64,000 nucleotides of DNA from Corynebacterium timonense (lineage in GTDB: Bacteria > Actinomycetota > Actinomycetes > Mycobacteriales > Mycobacteriaceae): NCBI RefSeq assembly GCF_900105305.1, contig NZ_LT629765.1:620001-684000 (forward strand), written 5' to 3'. Shown here piece by piece: positions 19,050 through 27,847 of the stretch. The notes beneath the pieces are model-generated. The model made no database searches. It was not told the origin of the DNA and was given only the letters and a program-made list of their open reading frames with translations. Position 1 is the first letter of the stretch. Each line of letters starts with the position of its first letter. Both the position numbers and the translations under genes were made by a program.

Positions 19050-19553
19050 ATGGCTGTCAAGATCAAGCTTCAGCGTCTCGGCAAGATCCGCAACGCTCAG
19101 TACCGCGTCGTCGTCGCCGACGCCCGCACCCGCCGCGATGGCCGGGTCATCGAGAACATCGGCATCTACCACCCGAAGGAAGAGCCCTCGCTGATCCGCA
19201 TCGACTCCGAGCGCGCCCAGTACTGGCTCGGCGTCGGCGCTCAGCCGACCGAGCCCGTCCTTGCCCTGCTCAAGGTGACCGGCGACTGGCAGAAGCACAA
19301 GGGCCTGGAGGGTGCCGAGGGTACCCTGAAGGTGGCCGAGGAGAAGCCGTCCAAGCTTGAGCTGTTCAACAAGGCCCTCGAGGAGGCCAACAACGGCCCG
19401 TCTGCCGAGGCCATCACCGAGAAGCGCAAGAAGGCCAAGGAGGAGGCGGAGGCCAAGGCCGCTGCCGAGGCCGAGGCTGCTGCCGCCGCTGAGGCTGCTG
19501 AGGCCGAGGCTGAGGCTGAGTCCGGCGACGCCGAGGCGTCCGAGGAGAACTAA
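19050..19553 (+). CDS. rpsP: 30S ribosomal protein S16 with long acidic tail
   Basis: 167 residues. The first ~85 residues are a standard S16 ([30 protein letters not shown]). The remainder is a low-complexity Ala/Glu/Lys tail ending in acidic residues, about twice the usual S16 length; such tails are common in actinobacteria. A strong terminator follows. rimM, normally the next or next-but-one gene, is displaced about 2 kb downstream by accessory DNA. Confidence 0.95.
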   Translation: MAVKIKLQRLGKIRNAQYRVVVADARTRRDGRVIENIGIYHPKEEPSLIRIDSERAQYWLGVGAQPTEPVLALLKVTGDWQKHKGLEGAEGTLKVAEEKPSKLELFNKALEEANNGPSAEAITEKRKKAKEEAEAKAAAEAEAAAAAEAAEAEAEAESGDAEASEEN

Positions 19554-19579
19554 GACAAAAGCCTCTCTCAGACGCTGCA

Positions 19580-19608
19580 CCCGCGCACCGTATCGTGCGC
19601 GGGTTTTT
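19580..19608 (+). terminator. Rho-independent terminator of rpsP
   Basis: Perfect 9-bp stem CCCGCGCAC / GTGCGCGGG around CGTATC, followed at once by TTTTT (19604-19608). Confidence 0.9.
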
Positions 19609-19794
19609 CTTTGAGGTTTCAGGACGTTGGCGGAGAGTTAACCCTGTCGCTCTACGAAGATGAAAGCCATCCACTCTCTAAGCGGCAATCGTTCGATACC
19701 GTTCCCCATACGATGCGTGTGTGCTCGGCGTACACTGCGCCGCAGGTACTGCGACGGGGCCCGAGCCCCGGAAACAGACGCACCCGAGGCTGAC

Positions 19795-20340
19795 GGGCAA
19801 GTGACCGGCGCTCGAGAACCCAGTCAACGGCCGTGACGAGTAGACGATGACCGTGGTCAGGTACTTGTTCGCCCCGTGTGCAATGTGAAAATGAGTGATG
19901 GCTCCGGCGGAGACCACAGTGGATGCTTATGCTGTGTGCTTCCGTTTCGGCAGGTCAGGGAAGTTTGAGGCCATCGCGTTCGACCATGTTGCCCGTAACC
20001 CGAGCCTCGTGGTGTCGCCGAACAAGTCCATTTGACGCATCAGACTCGCTACCCGCTAGTGGCTGACGTGCGCTCCAGAAAATGCGCGTTGGGAATCGTC
20101 ATCCACAGCGTCGGTAGCGGCGGCGACACGTGTGGCACCGTAGCAGCCGTCTTTTTGTGCGACGAGGATCGTGATCCGTGCGCCGAGAACCGCGTCATCG
20201 ATGGGGAGCTGCCGGTGGGCAGAAGCGACGTGGCTCCACGCGTCGTGGGAGGATCGATTGATGGTTAGGGCCTCGCACAACCGCCTCACCTCAGAGGAGT
20301 CTCGCTGCTCATCAACGCATCGGAAGCGGATCATCGAGTC
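19795..20340 (-). pseudogene. Decayed IS3-family transposase (orfB) remnant
   Basis: Minus-strand fragments in more than one frame line up in order with the family's second ORF. First comes MIRFRCVDEQRD...INRSSHDAW...VLGARI...KDGCYGATRV (20340-20120), then MRQMDLFGDT...FPDLPKRKHTA (about 20040-19930), then ITHFHIAHGANKYLTTV...YSSRPLTG (about 19905-19800), equivalent to the start of the DDE domain. The rest of the catalytic domain and the first ORF are missing. Stops and frame changes make it non-functional. It shows past insertion between rpsP and rimM. Confidence 0.72.
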
Positions 20341-20722
20341 GTCTCTTCCGCACAATATTCTGCCGTCAGACGCAGACTATCCCGCTGTCACGGGTTTTGA
20401 CGCTCTCCCAGTCCAAGACTCGAATGCGTTCAAAACCGGTGAGTTTCTCGTGGGTGCGGCGGTGACGGATGGCCGCGAAAACAGGGTCAGCGAACTTTTC
20501 GCCGACCGCGGTGGTTTTCGTGCCAGCGCCGGACATGTTTAACCGGGGGCACAACGTGCTGCCGATTGGCCGGGAGATCTTCCGCGATCGAGAAGAGAAT
20601 CACATACGGGTCGATTCGTAGACGGCCACCGTGCCACGCTTGAGTTTTTGGTGGGGAATAGGTGCTCGAGGGAATCGGTCCTCACTTTCCCTGCGGGATG
20701 CTGGTTTCAGCGCGTGTATATC
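20341..20722. other. Unassigned stretch between the IS3 remnant and the small membrane-protein gene
   Basis: About 380 bases without a gene I can support. Short open frames exist on both strands (about 60 codons at 20366-20554 minus; a longer plus frame through 20171-20542), but they show no recognisable motif and overlap each other. It is probably more decayed accessory DNA. Confidence 0.35.
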
Positions 20723-20899
20723 TCATTCACGTGGAGAACTTCTCGAAAGACGCGCGGCCAGGAAAGCGCCGACGCTCAAAAGTGCTAAGACCACAAACCC
20801 CGTAACTCGCATTACCGAGGGCGAAACGAACAAACCTGGCACTAGGAGGATTGCCCCGGCGGCAAGGACCATTCCAAGAAAAGTTGAAAGAGCTTTCAT
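20723..20899 (-). CDS. Small two-helix membrane protein (possible immunity protein)
   Basis: 58 residues, ATG at 20899, stop TGA at 20723-20725. The sequence begins MKALSTFLGMVLAAGAILLV and continues PGLFVSPSVM then RVTGFVVLALLSVGAFLAARL: two hydrophobic helices joined by a short loop, with a charged end (SRSSPRE). An AGAGGTG ribosome-binding site lies about ten bases before the ATG. It starts 24 bases after the stop of the six-cysteine peptide gene on the same strand, so the two look like one transcription unit. Size, topology and position resemble bacteriocin self-immunity proteins. That role is inference and no family was recognised. Confidence 0.55.
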   Translation of the reverse strand: MKALSTFLGMVLAAGAILLVPGLFVSPSVMRVTGFVVLALLSVGAFLAARLSRSSPRE

Positions 20900-20923
20900 T
20901 ACAGAATCACCTCTTGCGCGAGA

Positions 20924-21369
20924 CTACAACGTGAAGCACTCTACGATGGCACCGATGTCGGCGGACCCGACCACCGCGATTCCGCCTACACATGCGGCAC
21001 AGATTGTGAAGCCAACAGACTCGGCGGTGCACGCGCCCACGCACGTAGAAGTAATCAGCCCAGCTATTGTGGCGTTAACACCAAGTATTGCCCCAATGCA
21101 TGCGACTTTACTTCCCCATCCATATAACTCTGGGCTGTTGGGGGCCGCAACAGGCGCGGTCGAATGTGCTTCGAGTATCTCACCATCGACATAGTCGACC
21201 TCAGTGGTTTCGTCTTTGACCTTTTTCCCGTTCTGGAAAACCTCGACTTTGAACTTTCCGTCTCTACTCTCGGAGTGCAGCGTCTCCGAGCGCGTTACAG
21301 GAGTATCTGTATCCGAGGGTCAAACGCAGCCGTCACTAGCGTGGCTGTTGATTCAACTACACGTTTCAT
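20924..21369 (-). pseudogene. Six-cysteine hydrophobic peptide precursor (bacteriocin-like), frameshifted
   Basis: A minus-strand ATG at 21369 follows a strong TTTGAGGAGAGGG site and reads MKRVVESTATLVTAAFDPR; the frame then stops. The adjacent frame continues without a stop as DTDTPVTRSETLHSESRDGK and on through a hydrophilic region to a 65-residue C-terminal core starting GWGSKVACIG and ending ECFTL (TAG 20924-20926). The core is rich in Gly, Ala, Ile and Val and holds six cysteines (CVGAC and CAAC pairs plus two single). Joining the frames needs one extra base near 21310, giving 148 residues. A leader plus small Cys-rich hydrophobic core resembles a bacteriocin precursor. This is a compositional judgement, not a family match. 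No in-frame ATG, GTG or TTG start follows the shift. Confidence 0.5.
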
Positions 21370-21590
21370 ACAACCCTCTCCTCAAAGCTCTCGATGCAGG
21401 CTGAGTGCCTGGTAGGGACGCTACAACTCAATCGGCGTGGCCTCAATGCCATGGCCGGAAGTGTGTACGAAAGTAGATTCAACCGGCTTTGTGGGCCGGA
21501 GGTTGCACGTCCCGCCTCGCCCGGTCCCATCCATTGATAAAAAGGCGGCGGAGAACTGCGCCACGATGCGCGCCGGTAAGCTCAGTGGCC

Positions 21591-22091
21591 ATGAAGGTGC
21601 AAGTGGGCCGTGTCATTAAGTCGCATGGGATTCGGGGCGAAGTTGTTGTGGATGTGATGACGGACGCGCCGGACGTGCGCTACGCGGATGGCGCCGAGCT
21701 CAATGGAACCCAGGCTGGCAGGGAACGAAAGCTCACAGTGGAGTCCTCCCGGCCCCACAAGGGTCGCCTTCTGGTGAAGTTCCGCGAGGTCCCTGACCGA
21801 AACGAGGCGGACAGTCTCCGCGGTATGCAGTTCTTCGCCGCCCCGCTCGAGCGCGAGGAGGACTCCGAGGAGTACTACGACCACGAGCTGATCGGACTGA
21901 AGGTGGTCCACGAGGGCACGCAGGTCGGCGAGGTTACCGGGGTGATGGACGCCCCGAACCGGAAGATCCTTGAGATCGACTACGAGGGCCGCGAGGTGCT
22001 CGTCCCCTTTGTCATGGACTTCGTTCCCGAGATCGACCTCGATGCGGGCGCCCTGACCATCACGCCGCCCGAGGGGCTGCTGGATGTCTAG
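21591..22091 (+). CDS. rimM: Ribosome maturation factor RimM
   Basis: 166 residues from ATG 21591 (KVQVGRVIKSHGIRGEVVVD). The N-terminal beta-barrel binds S19 and the C-terminal PRC barrel is seen in HELIGLKVVHEGTQVGEVTGV and ITPPEGLLDV. It assists 30S head assembly. The frame is open further upstream, but that segment has no similarity. Its last eight bases overlap the start of trmD. Confidence 0.95.
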   Translation: MKVQVGRVIKSHGIRGEVVVDVMTDAPDVRYADGAELNGTQAGRERKLTVESSRPHKGRLLVKFREVPDRNEADSLRGMQFFAAPLEREEDSEEYYDHELIGLKVVHEGTQVGEVTGVMDAPNRKILEIDYEGREVLVPFVMDFVPEIDLDAGALTITPPEGLLDV

Positions 22092-23172
22092 CCCACGGCT
22101 GCGCTTGGACGTCATCACCATTTTCCCGGAGTACCTCGAGCCGCTGCGCCACGCGCTGCTCGGCAAGGCGATCGAGCAGGGCATCGTTGAGGTCGGGGTC
22201 CACGACTTGCGAGACTGGGCCACCGGCAACCACAAGTCCGTCGACGCGCCACCGCTCGGCGGCGGCCCCGGAATGGTGATGAAGCCCGAGGTGTGGGGGC
22301 CCGCGCTTGACGACGTCGCCGCGGGCCGCCCCGGCCGCCACCGTGATCTGGCCTCTGCCGCGCCCCACCGCAACGACCGGCCGCGCCACGACGACGTCGC
22401 CGCCGTCGTGCCCCGCCCGTACGCCGCTGCGAACGGAGAGGACCGCGCCACGCCCCTCCTCCTCGTGCCCACCCCGGCCGGCGCGCCGTTCACGCAGGCG
22501 GACGCCCGGGCGTGGTCGCGCGAGGAGCACATCGTCGTCGCCTGCGGCCGCTACGAAGGCATCGACCAGCGCGTGTTCGAGGACGCGGAGAAGCGCTATC
22601 GGGTGCGCGAGGTCTCCATCGGCGACTACGTGCTCATTGGCGGCGAGGCCGCGGCGCTCGTCATCGCCGAGGCAGTCACCCGGCTCATCCCCGGTGTCCT
22701 GGGCAACACGGAAAGCCACGAGGAGGACAGCTTCTCCGACGGGTTGTTGGAAGGCCCCTCGTACACCAGGCCGCGTTCCTGGCGCGGGCTCGACGCCCCG
22801 GCGGTTCTCTTCTCCGGAGACCACGTCAAGGTGCGGCGGTGGCGGCGCGACCAGTCGCTGCTGCGTACCCGCCGGGTGCGCCCGGAGCTTCTGGACGCCG
22901 TCGAGCTCGACGAGGACGACGTCTTCGCGCTGGACGGCAGGGCGGTGGAAACGACGGTGCGCGGCGAGGTGGCGCGCCAGGGGGGCGTCGAAAAGCGAAT
23001 GCGGCGCGCGCTGCGCAACGCCGGCTACCGCGACCCCGAGGTCACCCTCGGGGAGGGCGAGGTGACGGTCCGCGGGCGCACGGCGCTCAGCCCCGAGGAG
23101 GCGACGCGCGCCGTGGCCCAGGCGGCCGGGCTGCGGGGGCAGTGGGAGGGGCAGACGCGGGAGGTCGGCTAA
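22084..23172 (+). CDS. trmD: tRNA (guanine-N1)-methyltransferase, enlarged
   Basis: 362 residues. The SPOUT knot motifs are clear: LDVITIFPEYLEPL, GGGPGMVMKPEVW, CGRYEGIDQRV and the S-adenosylmethionine-binding IGDYVLIGGEAAALVIAEAV. It methylates G37 of tRNA to prevent frameshifting. Two oddities: an Arg/His/Pro-rich insertion of about 40 residues (roughly 79-118) and about 84 extra C-terminal residues beyond the normal end at LLDAVELDEDD, making it clearly longer than typical TrmD (about 230-280). It overlaps rimM and probably shares its transcript. Confidence 0.93.
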   Translation: MSSPRLRLDVITIFPEYLEPLRHALLGKAIEQGIVEVGVHDLRDWATGNHKSVDAPPLGGGPGMVMKPEVWGPALDDVAAGRPGRHRDLASAAPHRNDRPRHDDVAAVVPRPYAAANGEDRATPLLLVPTPAGAPFTQADARAWSREEHIVVACGRYEGIDQRVFEDAEKRYRVREVSIGDYVLIGGEAAALVIAEAVTRLIPGVLGNTESHEEDSFSDGLLEGPSYTRPRSWRGLDAPAVLFSGDHVKVRRWRRDQSLLRTRRVRPELLDAVELDEDDVFALDGRAVETTVRGEVARQGGVEKRMRRALRNAGYRDPEVTLGEGEVTVRGRTALSPEEATRAVAQAAGLRGQWEGQTREVG

Positions 23173-23182
23173 AGTTACGCCA

Positions 23183-25462
23183 ATGGCATTCATCGCAGAG
23201 ACCATCGCGACAGAACTTGGGGTAGCGTCGACGCAGGTAAGCGCCGCGCTCGAGCTGCTCGCCGCCGGCAACACCGTCCCCTTCGTCTCCCGCTACCGCA
23301 AGGAGGCCACCGGCGGGCTCGACGACGCGCAGTTGCGCCACATCGAGGAGCGCAACGCGTACCTCACCGAGCTCGCGGAGCGCAAGGAGGCGGTGCTCGC
23401 GGCGATCGAGGAGCAGGGCGCGCTTACCGACGCGCTGCGTCGCGAGATCACCGAGGCAGAAACGAAGGCCCGCGTCGAGGACCTCTACCTGCCCTTCAAG
23501 AAGCGCCGCACAACGAAGGCCGACATCGCGCGCGAGGCCGGGCTCGAGGAGCTCACGCAGTTGCTTGTCGACGACCCCTCCGCCGACCCGGAGGCCCTCG
23601 CCAGCCGCTTCACCACCGAGGGCTTCGCCGATGTGAAGGCCGCCCTCGACGGCGCGCGCGCCATCCTCGTCGACCGCTTCACCACGGACGCCGACCTGGT
23701 CGGCGAGGTGCGCGAGCGCTTCTACGCCACGGGCACCATGCGCTCCGCGCCGGTCGAGGGCAAGGAAACCGAGGGCGCGAAGTTCCGCGACTACTTCGAC
23801 TTCTCCGAGCCGTTTGCCACCCTGCCCAGCCACCGCATCCTCGCCCTGCTGCGCGGGGAAGCCGAGGGCGTGCTCACACTGACGCTCGATCCGGGCGAGG
23901 ACGCGCTCTACGAGGGGATGATTGCGCAGCGCTTCGACCTCGACGTGCACTCCAGCGCCTGGCTGGCCAAGGCGGTGCGCTGGGGCTGGCGCACGAAGCT
24001 GCAGGTCTCGTCCACCCTGGACACCCGCACCCGCCTGCGCGACAAGGCCGAGCAGGGCGCGCTCGAGGTGTTTCGCACGAACCTGCGCGACGTGCTGCTC
24101 GCGGCGCCGGCGGGGCAGCGGGCCACGCTCGCGCTCGACCCCGGCTACCGCAACGGGGTCAAATGCGCTGTTGTCGACGGCACGGGCAAAGTGCTCGCCA
24201 CCACCATCGTCTACCCGCACCAGCCGCAGAACCGCTGGTCCGAGGCCGTCTCGGAGCTGTCGACGCTGGCGGCGACCCACGGCGTGGAACTGATCGCGGT
24301 GGGCAACGGCACGGCGTCTCGCGAATCCGAGAAGCTCGCGGGCGAGATCGCGGACCTCATCGCCGAGGCGGGCGGGGCTAGGCCGACGCCCGTCGTCGTG
24401 TCCGAGTCGGGGGCCTCGGTCTACTCCGCCTCCGAGATCGCGGCCGCCGAGTTTCCCGACATGGACGTCTCGCTGCGCTCCGCGGTCTCCATCGCGCGCC
24501 GCCTGCAGGACCCGCTCGCGGAGCTGGTCAAGGTTGACCCGAAGTCGATCGGGGTGGGGCAGTACCAGCACGACGTCAACCAGGCTGCCCTCGCGAGCAC
24601 CCTCGACAATGTGGTCGAAGACGCCGTGAACTCCGTCGGAGTGGACCTCAACACCGCGTCCGTGCCGCTCCTCGAGCGCGTTTCCGGGGTCACGCCGACC
24701 ATTGCGAAAAACATCGTGGACTACCGCGACGAGAAGGGCTCGTTCGGCTCCCGCGCGGAGCTGACCAAGGTGGCGCGCCTGGGGCCGAAGGCCTTCGAGC
24801 AGGCGGCGGGCTTTTTGCGGATCCGCGGCGGGGACAACCCGCTCGACGCCTCGGCCGTGCATCCCGAGGCCTACCCGGTGGTCGAGCGCATCGCCGCCGC
24901 CACCGGCTGCGCGACCGCCGCGCTGATTGGCAACTCCGCCGTTCTCGCGCGGCTGAACCCGCAGCAGTTCGCCGACGACACCTTCGGCGTGCCCACGGTC
25001 ACCGACATCATCGCCGAGCTGGACAAACCCGGCCGCGATCCGCGCCCCGAGTTCGTGACCGCAACCTTTAAGGAGGGGGTGAACACGGTGGCGGACCTGA
25101 CCCCGGGCATGATCCTCGAGGGCACCGTCACCAACGTCGCCGCCTTCGGCGCCTTCGTCGACGTGGGCGTGCATCAGGACGGCCTCGTGCACGTCTCCGC
25201 GATGAGCAAGCGCTTCGTCGCCGACCCGCACGAGGTGGTGCGCTCCGGGCAGGTGGTCACGGTGAAGGTCCTCGACGTCGACGTCGAGCGCCAGCGCATC
25301 GGCCTGAGCCTGCGGCTTGACGACGACCCCTCTGCGCCCCGCCGCTCCAGAGGCGCGGAGAAGAAGAAGCACGGGAAAAATCCGAGGAAGGCGCCCCGGG
25401 GGCGCGGTGAAGCAACCGGCTCGATGGCGGAGGCGTTGAAGAAGGCGGGATTTGGTAACTGA
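23183..25462 (+). CDS. tex: Tex-type RNA-binding transcription accessory protein
   Basis: 759 residues with the full Tex architecture. An N-terminal helical region contains NTVPFVSRYRKEATGGLDD, a YqgF/RuvC-like domain contains ALDPGYRNGVKCAVVD, and helix-hairpin-helix units contain GVTPTIAKNIVDYRD. A C-terminal S1 domain spans about residues 636-715, followed by a basic tail. Tex proteins bind nucleic acid and affect transcription and RNA turnover. TAAAGT at 23170-23175, seven bases before the ATG, fits a leaderless start. Its place between trmD and rplS is not part of the minimal conserved cluster. Confidence 0.93.
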   Translation: MAFIAETIATELGVASTQVSAALELLAAGNTVPFVSRYRKEATGGLDDAQLRHIEERNAYLTELAERKEAVLAAIEEQGALTDALRREITEAETKARVEDLYLPFKKRRTTKADIAREAGLEELTQLLVDDPSADPEALASRFTTEGFADVKAALDGARAILVDRFTTDADLVGEVRERFYATGTMRSAPVEGKETEGAKFRDYFDFSEPFATLPSHRILALLRGEAEGVLTLTLDPGEDALYEGMIAQRFDLDVHSSAWLAKAVRWGWRTKLQVSSTLDTRTRLRDKAEQGALEVFRTNLRDVLLAAPAGQRATLALDPGYRNGVKCAVVDGTGKVLATTIVYPHQPQNRWSEAVSELSTLAATHGVELIAVGNGTASRESEKLAGEIADLIAEAGGARPTPVVVSESGASVYSASEIAAAEFPDMDVSLRSAVSIARRLQDPLAELVKVDPKSIGVGQYQHDVNQAALASTLDNVVEDAVNSVGVDLNTASVPLLERVSGVTPTIAKNIVDYRDEKGSFGSRAELTKVARLGPKAFEQAAGFLRIRGGDNPLDASAVHPEAYPVVERIAAATGCATAALIGNSAVLARLNPQQFADDTFGVPTVTDIIAELDKPGRDPRPEFVTATFKEGVNTVADLTPGMILEGTVTNVAAFGAFVDVGVHQDGLVHVSAMSKRFVADPHEVVRSGQVVTVKVLDVDVERQRIGLSLRLDDDPSAPRRSRGAEKKKHGKNPRKAPRGRGEATGSMAEALKKAGFGN

Positions 25463-25576
25463 CCGGCGCTTCTGTAACATTGCTCGGGTTGTTGTAGGAG
25501 ACATGAACCAGCCGAGCGCCCCGGACGGGGAAACGCCGCTAGGGTCCTCTGTCCTTAAACGAAAAGGAATGCTGAT

Positions 25577-25924
25577 ATGAGCAACGGCATCATTGATCTT
25601 GTCGACGCAGGCCAGCTGCGCGACGACATCCCCGACTTCCGCCCCGGCGACACCCTGGGTGTCCACGTGAAGGTGATCGAGGGCTCCGTCACCCGTACCC
25701 AGCTCTTCGAGGGCTTCGTGCTGCGCCGCCAGGGCGACGGCATTCGTGAGACCTTCACCGTGCGCAAGGTGTCCTTCGGCATCGGCGTCGAGCGCACCTT
25801 CCCGGTGCACTCCCCGAACATCGAGAAGATCGAGGTTCTGCGCCGCGGCGACGTTCGCCGCGCGAAGCTGTACTACATGCGCGAGCTGCGCGGCAAGGCC
25901 GCCCGCATCAAGGAGCGCCGCTAG
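25577..25924 (+). CDS. rplS: 50S ribosomal protein L19
   Basis: 115 residues, nearly invariant family sequence: [40 protein letters not shown] and [19 protein letters not shown]. It sits at the 30S-50S interface. An AAAAGGAATG ribosome-binding stretch precedes the ATG, unlike the leaderless neighbours, and a hairpin terminator follows. Confidence 0.97.
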   Translation: MSNGIIDLVDAGQLRDDIPDFRPGDTLGVHVKVIEGSVTRTQLFEGFVLRRQGDGIRETFTVRKVSFGIGVERTFPVHSPNIEKIEVLRRGDVRRAKLYYMRELRGKAARIKERR

Positions 25925-25948
25925 TACCGCTAGTATCGCCGCCGATTG

Positions 25949-25983
25949 CCCCGCTCGCCGCCGCACGCGGAGGGCGGGGTTTT
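25949..25983 (+). terminator. Terminator after rplS
   Basis: Imperfect GC stem with CCCCGC (25949-25954) pairing GCGGGG (25974-25979) and an inner stem CCGC/GCGG, followed by TTTT. Confidence 0.7.
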
Positions 25984-26025
25984 CGCGTGCCGGGGCGAGT
26001 GGCACCGAGTGCTAGAGTATTCCGG

Positions 26026-26805
26026 GTGACCAATCAGAACCACTCGCCGGAGACCGAGCCCCGCGAGGACATCGCCTACTCCGTGGACGCGAGCCGCGAC
26101 GTCGAAAAGAAGCCGACTCCGTGGTACATCGAGATCCCTGTGGTCATCATCCTGACCCTGTTCTTCATCTTCCTCATCCAGACGTTCATCGGGCGCGTCT
26201 ACGTCATCCCCTCCGCCTCGATGGAGCCCACCCTGCACGGCTACGACGGCTCGGGGGACCGCATCGCGGTGGAGAAGGTCAGCTACTACTTCACCGACCC
26301 CGAGCCCGGCGACGTCGTCGTCTTCGAGGGCACCGACTCGTGGAACGCCCAGTACCAGTCCAACCGCTCGTCAAACCCCTTCATCGCGGGCCTGCAGCAG
26401 GTGGGCACCTGGGCGGGGCTCGTGCCGCCTGACGAGAACGACCTCGTCAAAAGGATCATCGCCACTGGGGGACAGACCGTGTCCTGCCAGGCTGGCGACC
26501 CGGCGGTCATGGTGGACGGCCAGCCCATCGACCAGTCCTACACGCTGCAGCCGAACTTCTACCCGGTCGACCCCGAAACCGGGTCGGAGGCCTGCGGCGG
26601 GGATTACTTCGGCCCCGTCACCGTGCCGGAGGGTACCTACTTCATGATGGGTGACAACCGCACGAACTCCCTTGATTCTCGCTACCACCTCGGCGACGAG
26701 TTCCAGGGGGCGATCCCGGCGGACAACATTCGCGGAAAGGTCGCCGCGATCGTCTTCCCCCTCGACCGCATCGGCGGGGTCGACGACCCCGACATCCAGG
26801 AGTAA
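26026..26805 (+). CDS. lepB: Signal peptidase I
   Basis: 259 residues from GTG 26026. One membrane helix (IPVVIILTLFFIFLIQTFIG, about residues 37-56) precedes the catalytic serine in IPSASMEPTL, the general-base lysine in LVKRIIATGG and the box GDNRTNSLDSR. It cleaves signal peptides of exported proteins outside the membrane. TAGAGT at 26013-26018 lies seven bases before the GTG, supporting this start and a leaderless transcript. rnhB follows directly. Confidence 0.95.
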   Translation: MTNQNHSPETEPREDIAYSVDASRDVEKKPTPWYIEIPVVIILTLFFIFLIQTFIGRVYVIPSASMEPTLHGYDGSGDRIAVEKVSYYFTDPEPGDVVVFEGTDSWNAQYQSNRSSNPFIAGLQQVGTWAGLVPPDENDLVKRIIATGGQTVSCQAGDPAVMVDGQPIDQSYTLQPNFYPVDPETGSEACGGDYFGPVTVPEGTYFMMGDNRTNSLDSRYHLGDEFQGAIPADNIRGKVAAIVFPLDRIGGVDDPDIQE

Positions 26806-27441
26806 GTGCAGGAGTACATGCGCGCCTTCGAAGAGGCCCTGCAGGGTTCAGGGCTCGGGCCCGTTGCTGGAGTCGACGAGGCCGGGCGCGGCGCCTGCTT
26901 CGGCCCCGTCACCGTCGCCGCCTGCGTGTTGCCTCCGCAGCCGGTGGACGCGCTCGCGGGCCTGCGCGATTCCAAGAAGCTCACCCCGAAGCGGCGCGCC
27001 GAGCTGTTCGAGGCGATCACGGACACGGCCCTCGCGTACTCGGTGGTGCACGTTCCCGCCGCGGTCATCGACCGCCGGGGGATCCAGGCGGCGAACTTGG
27101 ACGGTGCCCGGCGGGCTGTCGCTACGCTTGCCCAGGCCCCTGGCTACGTGCTCGTCGACGCCTTCCGCGTTCCCGGGGTCACCGCGCCCCAGCTGCCGAT
27201 CGTCGGCGGCGACAACGCGGCGCGCTGCGTCGCGGCGGCGAGCGTCTTGGCCAAGGTCAGCCGCGACCGGCTGGTCACGCGGATGGCTGAGCGCTACCCC
27301 GAATACGGGGTGGAAGGTCACAAGGGCTATAGCACCGCCGCCCACATGGACGCGGTGCGCCGCCACGGGGCGAGCGCGGAACACCGATATAGTTATGCCA
27401 ATGTCCGTACCGCCCACGAGCATTTCGAGAGGTCACAATGA
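26806..27441 (+). CDS. rnhB: Ribonuclease HII
   Basis: 211 residues from GTG 26806, immediately after the lepB stop; ATG 26818 is an alternative. The acidic active site is visible in [16 protein letters not shown] and [10 protein letters not shown], with [28 protein letters not shown] near the end. It removes RNA from RNA-DNA hybrids. The stop overlaps the next start in ATGA, indicating translational coupling in the lepB-rnhB-DUF2469 set. Confidence 0.95.
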   Translation: MQEYMRAFEEALQGSGLGPVAGVDEAGRGACFGPVTVAACVLPPQPVDALAGLRDSKKLTPKRRAELFEAITDTALAYSVVHVPAAVIDRRGIQAANLDGARRAVATLAQAPGYVLVDAFRVPGVTAPQLPIVGGDNAARCVAAASVLAKVSRDRLVTRMAERYPEYGVEGHKGYSTAAHMDAVRRHGASAEHRYSYANVRTAHEHFERSQ

Positions 27442-27746
27442 GCGCTGAAGATCTGGACAACTACGAGGCCGAGGTCGAGCTGTCGCTGTACCGCGAGTAC
27501 CGCGACGTCGCGAGCCAGTTCTCCTACGTTGTCGAGACTGACCGGCGCTTCTACCTGGCCAACGCCGTCGAGCTCATCCCGCACACCGAGGGCAAGGACG
27601 TCTACTACGAGGTTCGCATGTCCGACTGCTGGGTGTGGGATATGTACCGCGCCGTGCGCTTCGTGCGCTACGTCCGCGTGATCACCTACAAAGACGTCAA
27701 CATCGAAGAGCTGGATAAGCCCGACCTGACCTTCCCCGACCGTTAG
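27438..27746 (+). CDS. DUF2469 conserved actinobacterial protein
   Basis: 102 residues, beginning [23 protein letters not shown], a signature of DUF2469 proteins, which follow rnhB across actinobacteria (Rv2901c in M. tuberculosis). Rich in aromatic and charged residues, no membrane segment. Function unknown. Overlaps rnhB by four bases. Confidence 0.88.
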   Translation: MSAEDLDNYEAEVELSLYREYRDVASQFSYVVETDRRFYLANAVELIPHTEGKDVYYEVRMSDCWVWDMYRAVRFVRYVRVITYKDVNIEELDKPDLTFPDR

Positions 27747-27847
27747 GTCGATCCCCTCCGGGAACCATCGATCCCCCGGGAACCGCAGAGCCGCGGCGTG
27801 CGTCCAATAGAAGGACCACGTTTTTCACGTTCCTGGGGGGATCATTC

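Noticed and set aside
20631..21194. 187-codon plus-strand frame across the six-cysteine gene
   Set aside because: Its translation is the antisense of the two minus-strand frames, which have ribosome-binding sites and membrane or Cys-rich character.
23087..26005. 972-codon open frame antisense to tex and rplS
   Set aside because: Covers the complement of tex and rplS exactly where codon bias leaves few stops; no recognisable domain.
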